A DNA stretch of 64,000 nucleotides, taken from an uncultured Acidaminococcus sp. (GTDB lineage: Bacteria; Bacillota; Negativicutes; Acidaminococcales; Acidaminococcaceae). This document shows, piece by piece, positions 43,916 through 52,646 of the stretch. The stretch lies in assembly GCA_900554515.1 (NCBI GenBank), contig USHN01000006.1:1-64000 (forward strand), written 5' to 3'. Below the pieces are notes generated by a model, which worked only from the letters and a program-made list of their open reading frames with translations, had not been told where the DNA came from and did no database searches. Made by a program: the position numbers and the translations under genes. How positions within the stretch are numbered: the stretch's first letter is position 1; every line of letters starts with the position of its first letter.

Positions 43916-45073
43916 ATGGAGCTAAGGGAAGAACAAATCCAGAAAATTGTCAATGGATATCGCCAGGATATGCTGGATTTTTACAAAGAGCTGGTTAATT
44001 TTCAGGCAGGAAGCAAAGAGGGCAGGCGGATTCATACGCTGATGGAAAACGTGCTGCACAAAATGGAAGCGCTCGGCATGGAAGGAGAACTGCTGCCTAC
44101 TGGGTGCGACATCCCTGTTTTACGGGCGTACTGGGGAAAGGAACGGCCAGGAAAACCGATTCTGTTTTCAGGACATCTGGATACGGTCTTTCCCAGTGGC
44201 AGTTATCCGGAGAATCCCTTTGCGATCCGGGAGGGAAAAGCCTATGGCCCTGGCGTAGGGGATATGAAGGGCGGCATTGTGATGGCCGTGTATCTGGTGA
44301 AGGTACTGGAACAGCTGGGCTATGACAAGCATCCGGTAAAGCTTGTTTTTGTAGGGGACGAGGAAACGACCCATATAGGCAGTAATGCAGATCAGCAGCT
44401 GGCTAAAGAAGCAGAAGGGTGCCTGTGTGCCTTTAATTTTGAAACCGGCAGGATGGACCATACACTGACCGTAGGCCGCAAAGGCTGTATGGATGCATGG
44501 GTAACGGTGCATGGTAAAGCAGGCCACGTGGGGAATGCCTATGCCAGTTCTGCCAATGCCATTGAAGAAATGGCCCATAAAATTATTGCCTTGCGCAGCC
44601 TGACCAATCTGGAAGAAGGGCTGATTGTCAGCACGGACATCGTGTCTGGCGGCACGGCTTCCAACGCCGTTCCGGATACGTGCCGGATTGAGGTGGACTG
44701 CCGCTATGATCACAATGCAGATAAAGCGATGCTCCAGGAAAAAATTAAGGCGATCTGCGCCGAAACCCATGTGCCAGGCACCACTGCGGAAGTAGAATTT
44801 CCTTCTTTCATGCCTACTTTTGAAAGAACCCGTGGCAATGACAACCTATTGGCGCTGGTCAATGCCGTTGCCGAAGATTTTGGAATGGAACCATTTGGCG
44901 CTGCCCATCCTGGCGGCTGTAGTGATGCTTCTTTTATGGCACAGGCTGGCATCCCCATCCTTGATTCTGTAGGGATCCAGGGGGATAAGGCTCACACCAA
45001 GCAGGAATATGCGCTGGTAGAAACGCTGCTTGCACGCACGATGCTCTTAGCAGAAACAGTTTGCAGGCTATAA
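43916..45073 (+). CDS. M20 metallopeptidase (carboxypeptidase G2-like)
   Basis: A cytoplasmic zinc peptidase that removes C-terminal glutamate or cleaves dipeptides or acylated amino acids. The 385 residues contain the M20 signature FSGHLDTVFPSGSYP (metal His and Asp, near 83), GVGDMKGGIVMAVYL with the bridging Asp near 110, GDEETTHIGS with the catalytic Glu near 150, and a final metal His in DKAHTKQEY. ATG 43916 (8 bases after GGGGG) is preferred to ATG 43901, which lacks a ribosome-binding site. A transporter gene follows 27 bases later. The pair could import and cleave glutamyl peptides or conjugates, feeding the glutamate fermentation of this organism. Confidence 0.88.
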   Translation: MELREEQIQKIVNGYRQDMLDFYKELVNFQAGSKEGRRIHTLMENVLHKMEALGMEGELLPTGCDIPVLRAYWGKERPGKPILFSGHLDTVFPSGSYPENPFAIREGKAYGPGVGDMKGGIVMAVYLVKVLEQLGYDKHPVKLVFVGDEETTHIGSNADQQLAKEAEGCLCAFNFETGRMDHTLTVGRKGCMDAWVTVHGKAGHVGNAYASSANAIEEMAHKIIALRSLTNLEEGLIVSTDIVSGGTASNAVPDTCRIEVDCRYDHNADKAMLQEKIKAICAETHVPGTTAEVEFPSFMPTFERTRGNDNLLALVNAVAEDFGMEPFGAAHPGGCSDASFMAQAGIPILDSVGIQGDKAHTKQEYALVETLLARTMLLAETVCRL

Positions 45074-45100
45074 AGCAGAACCAAAAGGGGAGTTCACAGG

Positions 45101-46540
45101 ATGACAGAACAAAACAATACGAATGGGGCGCAGCCCCAAAATAAAAAATTAAGTGTTCCCAGTCCGATTATTATTATCGGCTTTATCTTGATCATTACCG
45201 CCATTGCCACCTGGATCATTCCATCCGGTGTATTTGACCGAGTAAAGGATGCCACCAGCGGGCGCATGGTGGTCAATCCGGAATCCTTTCATTTTGTGGC
45301 CAGACATCCGGCCAGTTTCTTTGATCTGTTTATGGCAGTTCCTCAGGGCATTAAGGGTGCTGCCAGTATCGTTGGCTTTTTGATGATCATCGGCGGGGCG
45401 TTAAATGTGCTGGCCGCCACGGGAAGCATTCATGCAGCGCTGGGCCATGTGGTGAACAAAATGAAAGGGCGGGAACTGTTGATGATTCCCGTGGTTCTCA
45501 CTATCTTTACCTGCCTTAGCTCCTTTGCCGGGTGCAGTGAGGAATTTATTGCCTTTGTACCGCTTTTGATGAGCGTCAGTTTTGCCCTTGGGTTTGATTC
45601 CATCGTAGCGGTGTCCCTGCCCCTTGTTGCGGTGAGCGGCGGCTACGGGGCAGGCGTTACCAATGCCTTTACGGTAGGAGTGGCACAGAGCATTTCCGGG
45701 CTCCCCATGTTTTCCGGGATTCAGGTGCGGATTGTTATGCTGGTCCTTTTGATTATTATGGGCGTCGTCTATACGTATTTTTATGCCCGTATGATCAAAA
45801 AACATCCGGAAAAAAGCTTTATGTACGAATACGATGAAGAACGGCGGAAAGCAGCTACCCAGGGCCTGGATGAAAATGTACTGGTGACGATGAACGGACG
45901 GCATAAGATCATTATGGCCGGGTTTGGGGTCACGATTATTGCCATCTTGGTAGGCGTTGTCAAGTTTGGTTTCTATATGGATGAATTGGCGGCCCTGTTC
46001 CTAATGATGGCGGTATTTGCCGGACTGGTAGGGCGGCTTAGCGCCAATGACTTTGCCAAGGCCTTTATCGGTGGCGTAAAAAATATGGCACTGCCCTGCA
46101 TGATGGTGGGATTGTGCCGTGGTGTCACGATTTTGATGACCAACAGTAAAATTATTGATACCATCGTGTTCTATTTATCCTCCGCACTGAATCTTTTCCC
46201 TCATTCTTTATTGGGATTTGGCATGTTTATGATTCAGGACATCATCAACCTGGTCATTCCTTCTGGAAGCGGGCAGGCGGCAGTGACCATGCCTATTATG
46301 GCTCCTTTGGCTGATCTGGTGGGGATGACACGGCAGGCGGCGGTGCTGGCATTTCAGATGGGGGATGCCTTTACGAATATGATCACCCCGGCCAGCGGCA
46401 CGACCATGACGGTCTTAAGTATTGCCGGCGTTCCGATCCGCAAATGGTGGAAGTTCGCATTCCCGCTGCTGGCGTTGGAATGGATTTTTGCCTTTGGCGT
46501 GATGTGGTATGCAGCCGCAACGCAGATTGGACCCTTTTAG
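45101..46540 (+). CDS. YfcC-family membrane transporter
   Basis: A 479-residue polytopic permease of the YfcC/DcuC-like ion-transporter group, with about 11-12 hydrophobic segments. Conserved features are TWIIPSGVFDR near 48, SSFAGCSEEFIAFVPLL near 145-160 and IPSGSGQAAVTMPIMAPL near 390, the two re-entrant loop regions. Characterised relatives move dicarboxylates, arginine or other amino acids. Operon context with an M20 peptidase suggests uptake of a peptide-like or acyl-amino-acid substrate. Confidence 0.85.
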   Translation: MTEQNNTNGAQPQNKKLSVPSPIIIIGFILIITAIATWIIPSGVFDRVKDATSGRMVVNPESFHFVARHPASFFDLFMAVPQGIKGAASIVGFLMIIGGALNVLAATGSIHAALGHVVNKMKGRELLMIPVVLTIFTCLSSFAGCSEEFIAFVPLLMSVSFALGFDSIVAVSLPLVAVSGGYGAGVTNAFTVGVAQSISGLPMFSGIQVRIVMLVLLIIMGVVYTYFYARMIKKHPEKSFMYEYDEERRKAATQGLDENVLVTMNGRHKIIMAGFGVTIIAILVGVVKFGFYMDELAALFLMMAVFAGLVGRLSANDFAKAFIGGVKNMALPCMMVGLCRGVTILMTNSKIIDTIVFYLSSALNLFPHSLLGFGMFMIQDIINLVIPSGSGQAAVTMPIMAPLADLVGMTRQAAVLAFQMGDAFTNMITPASGTTMTVLSIAGVPIRKWWKFAFPLLALEWIFAFGVMWYAAATQIGPF

Positions 46541-46615
46541 GCCATTGCATTTCCATTTATCAATAGGTAAAATTTTTATGAGCGCAGCATAACGCAGGAA
46601 AAGGGAGATGGTTTC

Positions 46616-46726
46616 ATGGGTAAGTTTGGAAAACGAAATGGGGACAGCAAGTCTGCAGAGCAAAAGAAGATTAAGCAGCAGCTGGCCGCCCTGGCTCGCC
46701 GTCAGGCAAAAAAGAAAAAGAAATGA
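46616..46726 (+). CDS. Small basic protein, 36 residues
   Basis: A short frame from ATG 46616 with ribosome-binding site AAGGGAG, ending at TGA 46724-46726 and followed at once by a terminator. The product is very basic (KKKKK at the end, RRQAKK before it), with an alpha-helical middle (EQKKIKQQLAALARR). Its own start, site and terminator support a real gene. Function unknown; a nucleic-acid- or ribosome-binding peptide is possible. Confidence 0.6.
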   Translation: MGKFGKRNGDSKSAEQKKIKQQLAALARRQAKKKKK

Positions 46727-46733
46727 ACCAATA

Positions 46734-46767
46734 AGTCCCTGGAATCTTATGGATTCCGGGGGCTTTT
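46734..46767 (+). terminator. Rho-independent terminator
   Basis: 13-bp stem with G-U pairs (46734-46746 with 46752-46764) and TTTT. Ends the small basic gene. Confidence 0.8.
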
Positions 46768-46812
46768 ACGATGGGGGATAAAGCCCAAAAGGTCGGAGTG
46801 TTTCCAAAATGC

Positions 46813-46840
46813 TTGACAGAAAGCGTGCAACCTATATAAT
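46813..46840 (+). promoter_or_regulatory. Promoter of the HydE-like gene
   Basis: Perfect TTGACA (46813-46818), 16 bases, perfect TATAAT (46835-46840). Confidence 0.85.
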
Positions 46841-46878
46841 GAAACAAGAAAGCATTTGGGCAGAGAGGATGGAACGCT

Positions 46879-47928
46879 GTGGATCTGGTGGATAAACTGA
46901 AGGAGTACGGAGTCCTCACGGACGAGGAGATGAAGGAACTCCTTTTAACCGAAAATGGAGCGCTTCGGAACAAACTCTTCCTCACAGCGCAGGAAGTCTT
47001 GCGCACTCTTTTTCACAACCAGGTCTGGTTCCAGGGCACGCTGGAATTTACCAACCATTGCCCGGAAAACTGTCTTTTTTGTGAACGACGGGCGGAAAAC
47101 CGGGAGCTGGAACGTTTCCGCCTGAACTGGGAGCAGATCAAAGGGGCCTGTCGCCAAGGACATGAGCTGGGAATCCATTCGTTTATCTTAATTGGTGGGC
47201 AGGATCCGTATTATACGGATATGATTTTGTGCAATATCCTCACCAATTTGAAAAAAGAGTTCCCTGACTGTGCCATTGGCCTATCCATGGGAGAACGCAG
47301 TCACCTGTCCTATCAGCGACTTATGCGCAGCGGGGCAGAGCGCTATACCCTGGGTTTTGTCACGGCGGACCCATTGCATTTTTCCAGGCTTCATGCGCCG
47401 CGGTGGGTGCTGTCCACCAAAATCACCTGTTTAAATGACCTGAAGGAACTGGGATATGAGGTGGATACCGGCTTTCTGGTCGGGGCACCGGGAGAAGAAG
47501 CGGAGCATATAATGCGGGATCTTACCCTGCTTTCGGAATTGCACCCCCAGAGTCTGACACTGACACCCTTTTGTCCCCAGGCTGGGACAACCTTCCGGCA
47601 GGGAAATAAGGCGCCGCTGGAAGAATATTTGCGCCTCATAGCGGTGCTTAGGATTTTGTATCCCCGGGCTAATATTGCCGTGCCTTGGGAAATCCGCCGC
47701 ATTCATACAAGAGGGCAGCTGCTCAGCATTCAAAGCGGCGCCAATGTAATCCGTATGCCTATGGAACCACCGGCTGCCGCAGGCGATCTCCAGAATCAGT
47801 CACGGAAAAATCTGCTGCATACCATTGAAGTGCAGTACCGCTTTTTGAAAAGTTACGGCTATGCCCTTACCCCAGGGAGGGGAGATTCCCTGCTCAGCAG
47901 CAAAATAATTAGAAAAAGATTTAATTAA
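46879..47928 (+). CDS. Radical SAM protein, HydE-like
   Basis: A 349-residue radical SAM enzyme of the BioB/HydE/PylB group. The N-terminal helix region precedes the [4Fe-4S]-binding NHCPENCLFCERRAENRELE with Cys61, Cys65 and Cys68 (CxxxCxxC). FILIGGQDPYY follows near 98, and the barrel continues with GFLVGAPGEEAEHIMRDL and TPFCPQAGTTF. HydE helps build the H-cluster of [FeFe]-hydrogenase. No hydF, hydG or hydrogenase gene is in the window, so assignment beyond HydE-like is uncertain. It starts at GTG 46879 behind GAGAGGA. Confidence 0.75.
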   Translation: MDLVDKLKEYGVLTDEEMKELLLTENGALRNKLFLTAQEVLRTLFHNQVWFQGTLEFTNHCPENCLFCERRAENRELERFRLNWEQIKGACRQGHELGIHSFILIGGQDPYYTDMILCNILTNLKKEFPDCAIGLSMGERSHLSYQRLMRSGAERYTLGFVTADPLHFSRLHAPRWVLSTKITCLNDLKELGYEVDTGFLVGAPGEEAEHIMRDLTLLSELHPQSLTLTPFCPQAGTTFRQGNKAPLEEYLRLIAVLRILYPRANIAVPWEIRRIHTRGQLLSIQSGANVIRMPMEPPAAAGDLQNQSRKNLLHTIEVQYRFLKSYGYALTPGRGDSLLSSKIIRKRFN

Positions 47929-47980
47929 AAAGCACCCCTGATAGCGTGGACACGTGTCCACACTATCAGGGGTGCTTTCT
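47928..47980. terminator. Bidirectional terminator
   Basis: Near-perfect 25-bp palindrome (47929-47953 with 47954-47978, one C-A mismatch) with A and T runs outside. Separates convergent genes. Confidence 0.93.
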
Positions 47981-47987
47981 TGTCCCT

Positions 47988-48365
47988 TTACAGGACGGCA
48001 GGGGGCTCCGGACAGGTGATGTCGATTAAGAGTTCGATCATGTGGTGGAGCAGCCGGGCTTCTTCTGTGTCGGTAGCAAAGTAGTACATTTCCTTGCCGC
48101 GGCGCCGGCTGGTGATGAGGCCTTTTTCCTTTAAGACCTTCAGATGGTGGCTGAGCGCCGGGCTGGACATGTGCATCAGAGCCGAGAGGTTGATTACGCA
48201 TTCCTCAAAATGGCACAAGTACCAGAACAGCTTGATCCGGCTGCTGTCAGACAGGCTGCTGAACAAGCTGGAGACCGTGGCAAATTTACGATCGGTCGGC
48301 ATGTGTTCCAGCAGACTGCTGCTTTCCCCATGGTTGTGGGGCAGTTTGACCTGATTGGGTTCCAT
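47988..48365 (-). CDS. ArsR/SmtB-family metal-sensing repressor
   Basis: A 125-residue winged-helix repressor. The recognition helix is SSPALSHHLKVLKEKGL (67-83). Candidate metal ligands are Cys51 and Cys56 (CHFEEC) in the helix alpha-3 region, Cys118 near the end, and His107/His108/Glu111 in the last helix. The Cys pair recalls CadC-type cadmium/lead/zinc sensors; the His set recalls SmtB-type zinc sites. It diverges from a metal-binding domain gene and a P-type ATPase, its likely targets. It starts at ATG 48365 behind GGAGGG. Confidence 0.88.
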   Translation of the reverse strand: MEPNQVKLPHNHGESSSLLEHMPTDRKFATVSSLFSSLSDSSRIKLFWYLCHFEECVINLSALMHMSSPALSHHLKVLKEKGLITSRRRGKEMYYFATDTEEARLLHHMIELLIDITCPEPPAVL

Positions 48366-48394
48366 GGAAATCCCTCCATTGATAAATTCTATTC

Positions 48395-48403
48395 ATTATA
48401 CCA
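48395..48403 (-). promoter_or_regulatory. Extended -10 promoter of the ArsR-type gene
   Basis: Minus-strand TGGTATAAT (48403-48395), about 30 bases upstream of the start codon; the -35 is weak. Confidence 0.6.
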
Positions 48404-48505
48404 TGGGTACCCGGATAATTTGCAAGAAAAATTATGATAAAAGTGTAAAGGGTTAAACATTATTTTATTTATCATAAAAAGTTTAGCTTATTTTTCTTAT
48501 TTCTA

Positions 48506-48534
48506 TTGACTCTTTTCCGGAAAAAGAGTATAAA
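48506..48534 (+). promoter_or_regulatory. Promoter and ArsR-type operator of the metal-efflux genes
   Basis: TTGACT (48506-48511), 17 bases, TATAAA (48529-48534). The spacer is an imperfect palindrome, ACTCTTTTCC-GGAAAAAGAGT (48509-48529), which would place a bound repressor dimer over the polymerase site. This is the classic ArsR/CadC arrangement. Confidence 0.75.
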
Positions 48535-48586
48535 AAGAGCAGTAAACAATTAAATAAAAATTAAATTGAAAATGGAGGGATCAATC

Positions 48587-48805
48587 ATGAAAAAAAGTTA
48601 TAAAGTGGATGTGGATTGTGCCAACTGTGCAGCGAAAATGGAAGACGTTGTTAAAACCACTGCCGGGGTAAAGGACGCCGTATTGAATTTTATGCTGCTA
48701 AAGTTAAATGTTACCTTTGAAAATGGAGTGGATCCCCAAGAAGTTATGCAACGGTGCAAAGAGAATGTGGCACGAGTGGATGATGATTGTAAGATCTTCT
48801 GCTAA
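48587..48805 (+). CDS. Stand-alone heavy-metal-associated (HMA) domain protein
   Basis: A 72-residue ferredoxin-like metal-binding protein with the CxxC motif in VDCANCAAKMEDVVK (Cys near positions 11 and 14). Its C-terminus carries two further cysteines (DDDCKIFC). The ATG at 48587 follows AATGGAGGG; an in-frame ATG at 48566 would lack a site. It sits 21 bases before a P-type ATPase gene that has no N-terminal HMA domain, so the metal-binding domain is encoded as a separate chaperone-like protein. Asp before the CxxC is typical of Zn/Cd/Pb-type rather than copper-type domains. Confidence 0.88.
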   Translation: MKKSYKVDVDCANCAAKMEDVVKTTAGVKDAVLNFMLLKLNVTFENGVDPQEVMQRCKENVARVDDDCKIFC

Positions 48806-48826
48806 ATAACCCGGGAGGAAATCATC

Positions 48827-50737
48827 ATGGATGCCAACAAGAAGATGGTGGCACGGATTGCCCTTTCTGCCCTGCTTGTCATTGCAGCAGGTTTTATGCC
48901 GGAACATTTCAGCGGAGAGACTGCAAGCAGTGCAGAGCGGGGTATTCACCTCATCCCGTACCTCATCGCCTACCTGATTATCGCCTACGATATTCTGGGA
49001 AAGGCCTTGAAAAATATCCGGAAAGGCCGGGTGCTGGATGAAAACTTCCTTATGGCTGTAGCCAGCGCCGGCGCCTTTGGACTGGGAGTTTATCGCAATG
49101 CGGACTATGCAGAGGCCGTAGCCGTCATGCTCTTTTACCAGGTGGGAGAACTATTTGAAGACTATGCGGTGGACAAGAGCCGTCGCAATATCAGCGAACT
49201 GATGGATATCCGCCCGGACTATGCCAACGTGCAGCAGGATGGGAAACTGGTAAAAATAGACCCGGATGAGGTGGCAGTGGGCACGGAAATTATCGTGCAG
49301 CCCGGGGAAAAGGTTCCTATTGACGGTATTGTGCTGCAAGGACATTCTACCCTTGATACGGCAGCCCTTACCGGAGAAAGCCTGCCCCGGGAAGTAGGGA
49401 AAGGGGATGAAGTGATCAGCGGCTGTATTAACCGCAGCGGCCTTCTCACTATTCGTACTACCAAGGAATTTGGGGAATCCACTGTCAATAAGATTTTAGA
49501 GCTGGCGGAAGATGCCAGCAGCCGTAAGGCTAAAAGCGAAGTTTTTATCTCCAAATTTGCCCGCTACTATACGCCGGCGGTTTGCGGCAGTGCGTTGCTG
49601 CTGTTCCTTGTTCCGCCGCTTGTGCGGATGGGGGTGTGGGGGCTGGCTCCCTTGTGGGGGCAGTGGCTCTACAGAGGCCTGCTTTTTTTGGTGGTAAGCT
49701 GTCCCTGTGCGTTGGTGCTATCCATTCCTCTTAGCTTTTTTGCGGGCATCGGTGGGGCCAGTCGGGCGGGGATCTTAATCAAAGGTTCCAATTATATGGA
49801 AACCCTGGCGCATACCGCCTATGTGGTGATGGATAAAACCGGGACATTGACCCAGGGCGTATTTCAGGTGGCAGGGATTCACCATCATACGATTGCAGAA
49901 AAAACACTGCTGGAGATTGCAGCACTGGCAGAAAGCGCCTCCAGTCACCCCATCAGCAAATCGCTGCAGGAAGCCAGCGGCAAACGGCTGGATCGTTCCC
50001 GGGTGGGGGAGATCCAGGAATACAGCGGCAAGGGTGTTGTGGCTAAGGTAGATGGTCATACCGTGGCTGCGGGCAACAGTAAATTAATGGAGTCTCTGGG
50101 CATTCAGGCAATACCCTGCCATATGGTGGGGACACTGGTTCATCTGGCCATAGACGGAGTCTACGCCGGCCATATTCTCATTTCAGACCGAATTAAACCC
50201 CATGCAAAAGAAGCTGTGAAAGCTCTCTATGAAGCGGGGGTGAAGCAGGTGATTATGCTTACTGGCGATGCCAAAAAGACCGCCGAGGCCGTAGCCGCCC
50301 AACTGGGGATTCGACAGGTGTACAGTGAGCTTTTGCCGGAGGGCAAGGTGGAAAAGGTGGAAACCCTGCTGCGGGAAAAAGCACAAGGGGACAAGGTAGC
50401 CTTTGTAGGCGACGGGATCAACGATGCTCCGGTGCTTTCTCTGGCAGATATCGGGATTGCCATGGGAGCCTTGGGCAGCGATGCGGCCATTGAAGCGGCA
50501 GACGTGGTATTGATGGATGATGATCCCTTGAAAGTCAGCAAGGCCATCCGCATTGCCCGGAAATGCATCCGCATCGTCTATCAGAACATCATCTTTGCTA
50601 TTGGGATTAAGTCCGTAAGCTTGATTTTGGGTGCTTTTGGGATGATTAACCTGTGGTTTGCTATTTTTGCCGACACGGGGGTATTGATCCTCGCCGTGAT
50701 GAATGCGATGCGCTGCCTGTTCGTGGAAAAAGCATAA
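48827..50737 (+). CDS. Heavy-metal P1B-type ATPase (ZntA/CadA-like)
   Basis: Membrane pump exporting divalent soft metals such as Zn2+, Cd2+ or Pb2+. The 636 residues lack the N-terminal HMA domain, which the preceding gene supplies. Visible motifs: TGES in the actuator domain (near 182), the transmembrane metal site Cys292-Pro-Cys294 in SCPCALV, phospho-acceptor Asp336 in DKTGT, the HP motif SSHPISK near 377, and GDGINDAPVL near 535. An ArsR-type repressor gene and operator lie upstream. Confidence 0.93.
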   Translation: MDANKKMVARIALSALLVIAAGFMPEHFSGETASSAERGIHLIPYLIAYLIIAYDILGKALKNIRKGRVLDENFLMAVASAGAFGLGVYRNADYAEAVAVMLFYQVGELFEDYAVDKSRRNISELMDIRPDYANVQQDGKLVKIDPDEVAVGTEIIVQPGEKVPIDGIVLQGHSTLDTAALTGESLPREVGKGDEVISGCINRSGLLTIRTTKEFGESTVNKILELAEDASSRKAKSEVFISKFARYYTPAVCGSALLLFLVPPLVRMGVWGLAPLWGQWLYRGLLFLVVSCPCALVLSIPLSFFAGIGGASRAGILIKGSNYMETLAHTAYVVMDKTGTLTQGVFQVAGIHHHTIAEKTLLEIAALAESASSHPISKSLQEASGKRLDRSRVGEIQEYSGKGVVAKVDGHTVAAGNSKLMESLGIQAIPCHMVGTLVHLAIDGVYAGHILISDRIKPHAKEAVKALYEAGVKQVIMLTGDAKKTAEAVAAQLGIRQVYSELLPEGKVEKVETLLREKAQGDKVAFVGDGINDAPVLSLADIGIAMGALGSDAAIEAADVVLMDDDPLKVSKAIRIARKCIRIVYQNIIFAIGIKSVSLILGAFGMINLWFAIFADTGVLILAVMNAMRCLFVEKA

Positions 50738-50747
50738 CCGTATAAAA

Positions 50748-50804
50748 GTGGCATAACCATGCAAATAAAGGCGTAACTTTGTATGGTTATGCCTTTATTT
50801 TTTT
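50748..50804 (+). terminator. Rho-independent terminator
   Basis: Stem GTGGCATAACCAT paired with ATGGTTATGCC (50748-50760 and 50783-50793), T7 downstream. Confidence 0.85.
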
Positions 50805-50812
50805 CGTCAGTA

Positions 50813-50821
50813 TGCTATAAT
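50813..50821 (+). promoter_or_regulatory. Extended -10 promoter of argC
   Basis: TGCTATAAT with TATAAT at 50816-50821; no good -35. The start codon is 40 bases downstream. Confidence 0.55.
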
Positions 50822-50861
50822 AAACCTGCTCAAAAAAGTACGAGAAACGAGGGATGCCCAT

Positions 50862-51785
50862 ATGGTCAAAGTGTTTATTGATGGCGGGGAAGGAACCACC
50901 GGGCTGCGGCTGGCTGGCCGGCTGAAACAGCGGGAAGATATAGAGCTTTTGGCAATCAGCGAAAGTAGACGCAAAGATGCAGCGGCCCGTCTGGAAAAAA
51001 TTGACCAGGCAGATGTGGCTTTTTTGTGCCTGCCCGATGCGGCGTCCCGGGAGATTGCCGAAGCGGCTAAAGACTGTGACACCAAAATCATTGATACGTC
51101 TACCGCCTTTCGCTGCGATCCCAGCTGGGCCTATGGGTTCCCGGAACTGGGACCGGAGTATCTTCATAAGGTGCAAACCAGCAATCGCATTGCTAATCCC
51201 GGCTGCCATGCGACAGGCTCTATTGCCGTGCTGGCACCGTTGGTGCAAAACGGGATTATTCCCAAAGATGGCCAGTACAGCCTTATCAGTCTCACAGGCT
51301 ATTCCGGCGGCGGCAAAAAAATGATTAATGAATACGAGCATCTGCACGATGCGGAGCTGGATGCGCCACGGATTTATGCAACAACCCAGCAGCACAAGCA
51401 CCTGCCGGAAATCGTAAAATATGCTGCGCTGGAAAAAGCACCGATTTTTTTGCCCATCGTAGCACCCTACTATGCCGGAATGCTGGTAACCGCCGGATTT
51501 GAAAATACGTTCGGTCTTTCCCTTGCGGCGATTCGCAAGCTTTTTGTAGATTTCTACGGTGCCCAGCCCTTTATCCGGGTGATGGAAAGCGAGGAACAGC
51601 CAAAAATGCTGGGATCCAATACCTTATCCGGCAAGGATTCTCTGCGCATTTATGTGTGCGGCAACGCAGAACGCTTTACTGTTTTTGCCCAGTTTGATAA
51701 TTTGGGCAAAGGAGCCAGCGGAGCGGCCATTGAGAATATGAATTTGGCCCTGGGACTGGATCCTGCGACAGGCCTTGACCTATAA
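50862..51785 (+). CDS. argC: N-acetyl-gamma-glutamyl-phosphate reductase, type 2
   Basis: NADPH-dependent step of arginine/ornithine synthesis. The 307 residues fit the shorter type-2 class. GGEGTTGLRL at the start is the nucleotide-binding loop, the catalytic Cys115 lies in NPGCHATGS, and SLTGYSGGGKK and TQQHKHLPE (catalytic His) follow. The gene is isolated from other arginine genes, with its own promoter and terminator. Confidence 0.94.
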   Translation: MVKVFIDGGEGTTGLRLAGRLKQREDIELLAISESRRKDAAARLEKIDQADVAFLCLPDAASREIAEAAKDCDTKIIDTSTAFRCDPSWAYGFPELGPEYLHKVQTSNRIANPGCHATGSIAVLAPLVQNGIIPKDGQYSLISLTGYSGGGKKMINEYEHLHDAELDAPRIYATTQQHKHLPEIVKYAALEKAPIFLPIVAPYYAGMLVTAGFENTFGLSLAAIRKLFVDFYGAQPFIRVMESEEQPKMLGSNTLSGKDSLRIYVCGNAERFTVFAQFDNLGKGASGAAIENMNLALGLDPATGLDL

Positions 51786-51806
51786 CGCAATAAAGCAGAC
51801 TAACTT

Positions 51807-51852
51807 CATAGGAAAACGGCGCCCGCAAAAGCGCCGTTTTCCTATGCTTTTA
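51807..51852 (+). terminator. Rho-independent terminator
   Basis: Perfect 16-bp stem (51807-51822 with 51831-51846) after argC, followed by CTTTTAATT. Confidence 0.85.
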
Positions 51853-51891
51853 ATTATGTATTCCTAATTAAAAATAATTATTAAAAAAGGC

Positions 51892-51919
51892 TTGCATTTC
51901 TGTAGAAACCTGCTATAAT
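51892..51919 (+). promoter_or_regulatory. Promoter of the rubrerythrin gene
   Basis: TTGCAT (51892-51897), 16 bases, extended TGCTATAAT (TATAAT 51914-51919). AT-rich palindromic runs around 51863-51886 (AATTAAAAATAATTATTAA) and 51932-51955 (GATAA...TTATC) resemble Fur/PerR-type boxes. Confidence 0.7.
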
Positions 51920-52017
51920 AACAACTGTAAGAGATAAACAATAATAATTATCAACTAAGATTTTTCCTTCAAAATTGCGCAGAAGGAAAAAGGTAAATTC
52001 AAGAGGAGGAATTGATG

Positions 52018-52569
52018 ATGAAAAAATTTATCTGCAGAGTTTGTGGTTATGTGTATGAAGGCGAAGAAGCTCCGGCAAAGTGCCCGCAATGCGGCGCTCC
52101 CAAAGAGCAGTTTGATGAACTGAAGGAAGGCGTAAAAGAATACGCTGATGAACACGTAGTAGGCGTTGCTAAGGGCGTAGATGAAAGAGTTCTGGAAGGC
52201 CTGCGTCAAAACTTCACCGGTGAATGCTCCGAAGTAGGGATGTACCTGGCTATGAGCCGTGTTGCAGACCGGGAAGGGTATCCGGAAATTGCGGAAGCCT
52301 ATAAACGGTTTGCTTTTGAAGAAGCAGAACATGCCAGCAAATTTGCGGAACTGTTGGGCGAAGTGGTTACCGACAGCACCAAGAAAAACCTGGAACTGCG
52401 TGCCGCTGCTGAACAGGGCGCCTGCGCTGGCAAGAAAGAAATTGCAACCCTGGCCAAGAAACTGGGCTACGATGCCATCCATGACACCGTACACGAAATG
52501 GCTAAGGACGAAGCCCGTCATGGCCGTGCTTTCGATGGCCTGCTGGCTAGATATTTTGGCGAAAAATAA
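52018..52569 (+). CDS. Rubredoxin-first ('reverse') rubrerythrin
   Basis: Peroxide-detoxifying non-haem iron protein of anaerobes. The order is reversed relative to classical rubrerythrin: an N-terminal rubredoxin-like domain (CRVCGY and CPQCGAP, Cys6, 9, 22 and 25) precedes the four-helix di-iron domain (about 55-183). That domain's ligands are visible in FTGECSEVGMY, FEEAEHASKF (ExxH) and KDEARHGRAF (ExxH). Two ATG codons (52015, 52018) follow AGAGGAGGA; 52018 has the better spacing. It is a single-gene unit with a candidate peroxide- or iron-responsive promoter. Confidence 0.92.
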   Translation: MKKFICRVCGYVYEGEEAPAKCPQCGAPKEQFDELKEGVKEYADEHVVGVAKGVDERVLEGLRQNFTGECSEVGMYLAMSRVADREGYPEIAEAYKRFAFEEAEHASKFAELLGEVVTDSTKKNLELRAAAEQGACAGKKEIATLAKKLGYDAIHDTVHEMAKDEARHGRAFDGLLARYFGEK

Positions 52570-52595
52570 CCCTCCTAAAACCATACGAAAACCTC

Positions 52596-52638
52596 AAAAA
52601 AACACCTTGGAACGCAAACGGTTCCAAGGTGTTTTTTT
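52596..52638. terminator. Bidirectional terminator
   Basis: Stem AACACCTTGGAAC paired with GTTCCAAGGTGTT, flanked by A6 and T7, between the convergent rubrerythrin and znuA-like genes. Confidence 0.93.
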
Positions 52639-52646
52639 ATTGGGAG

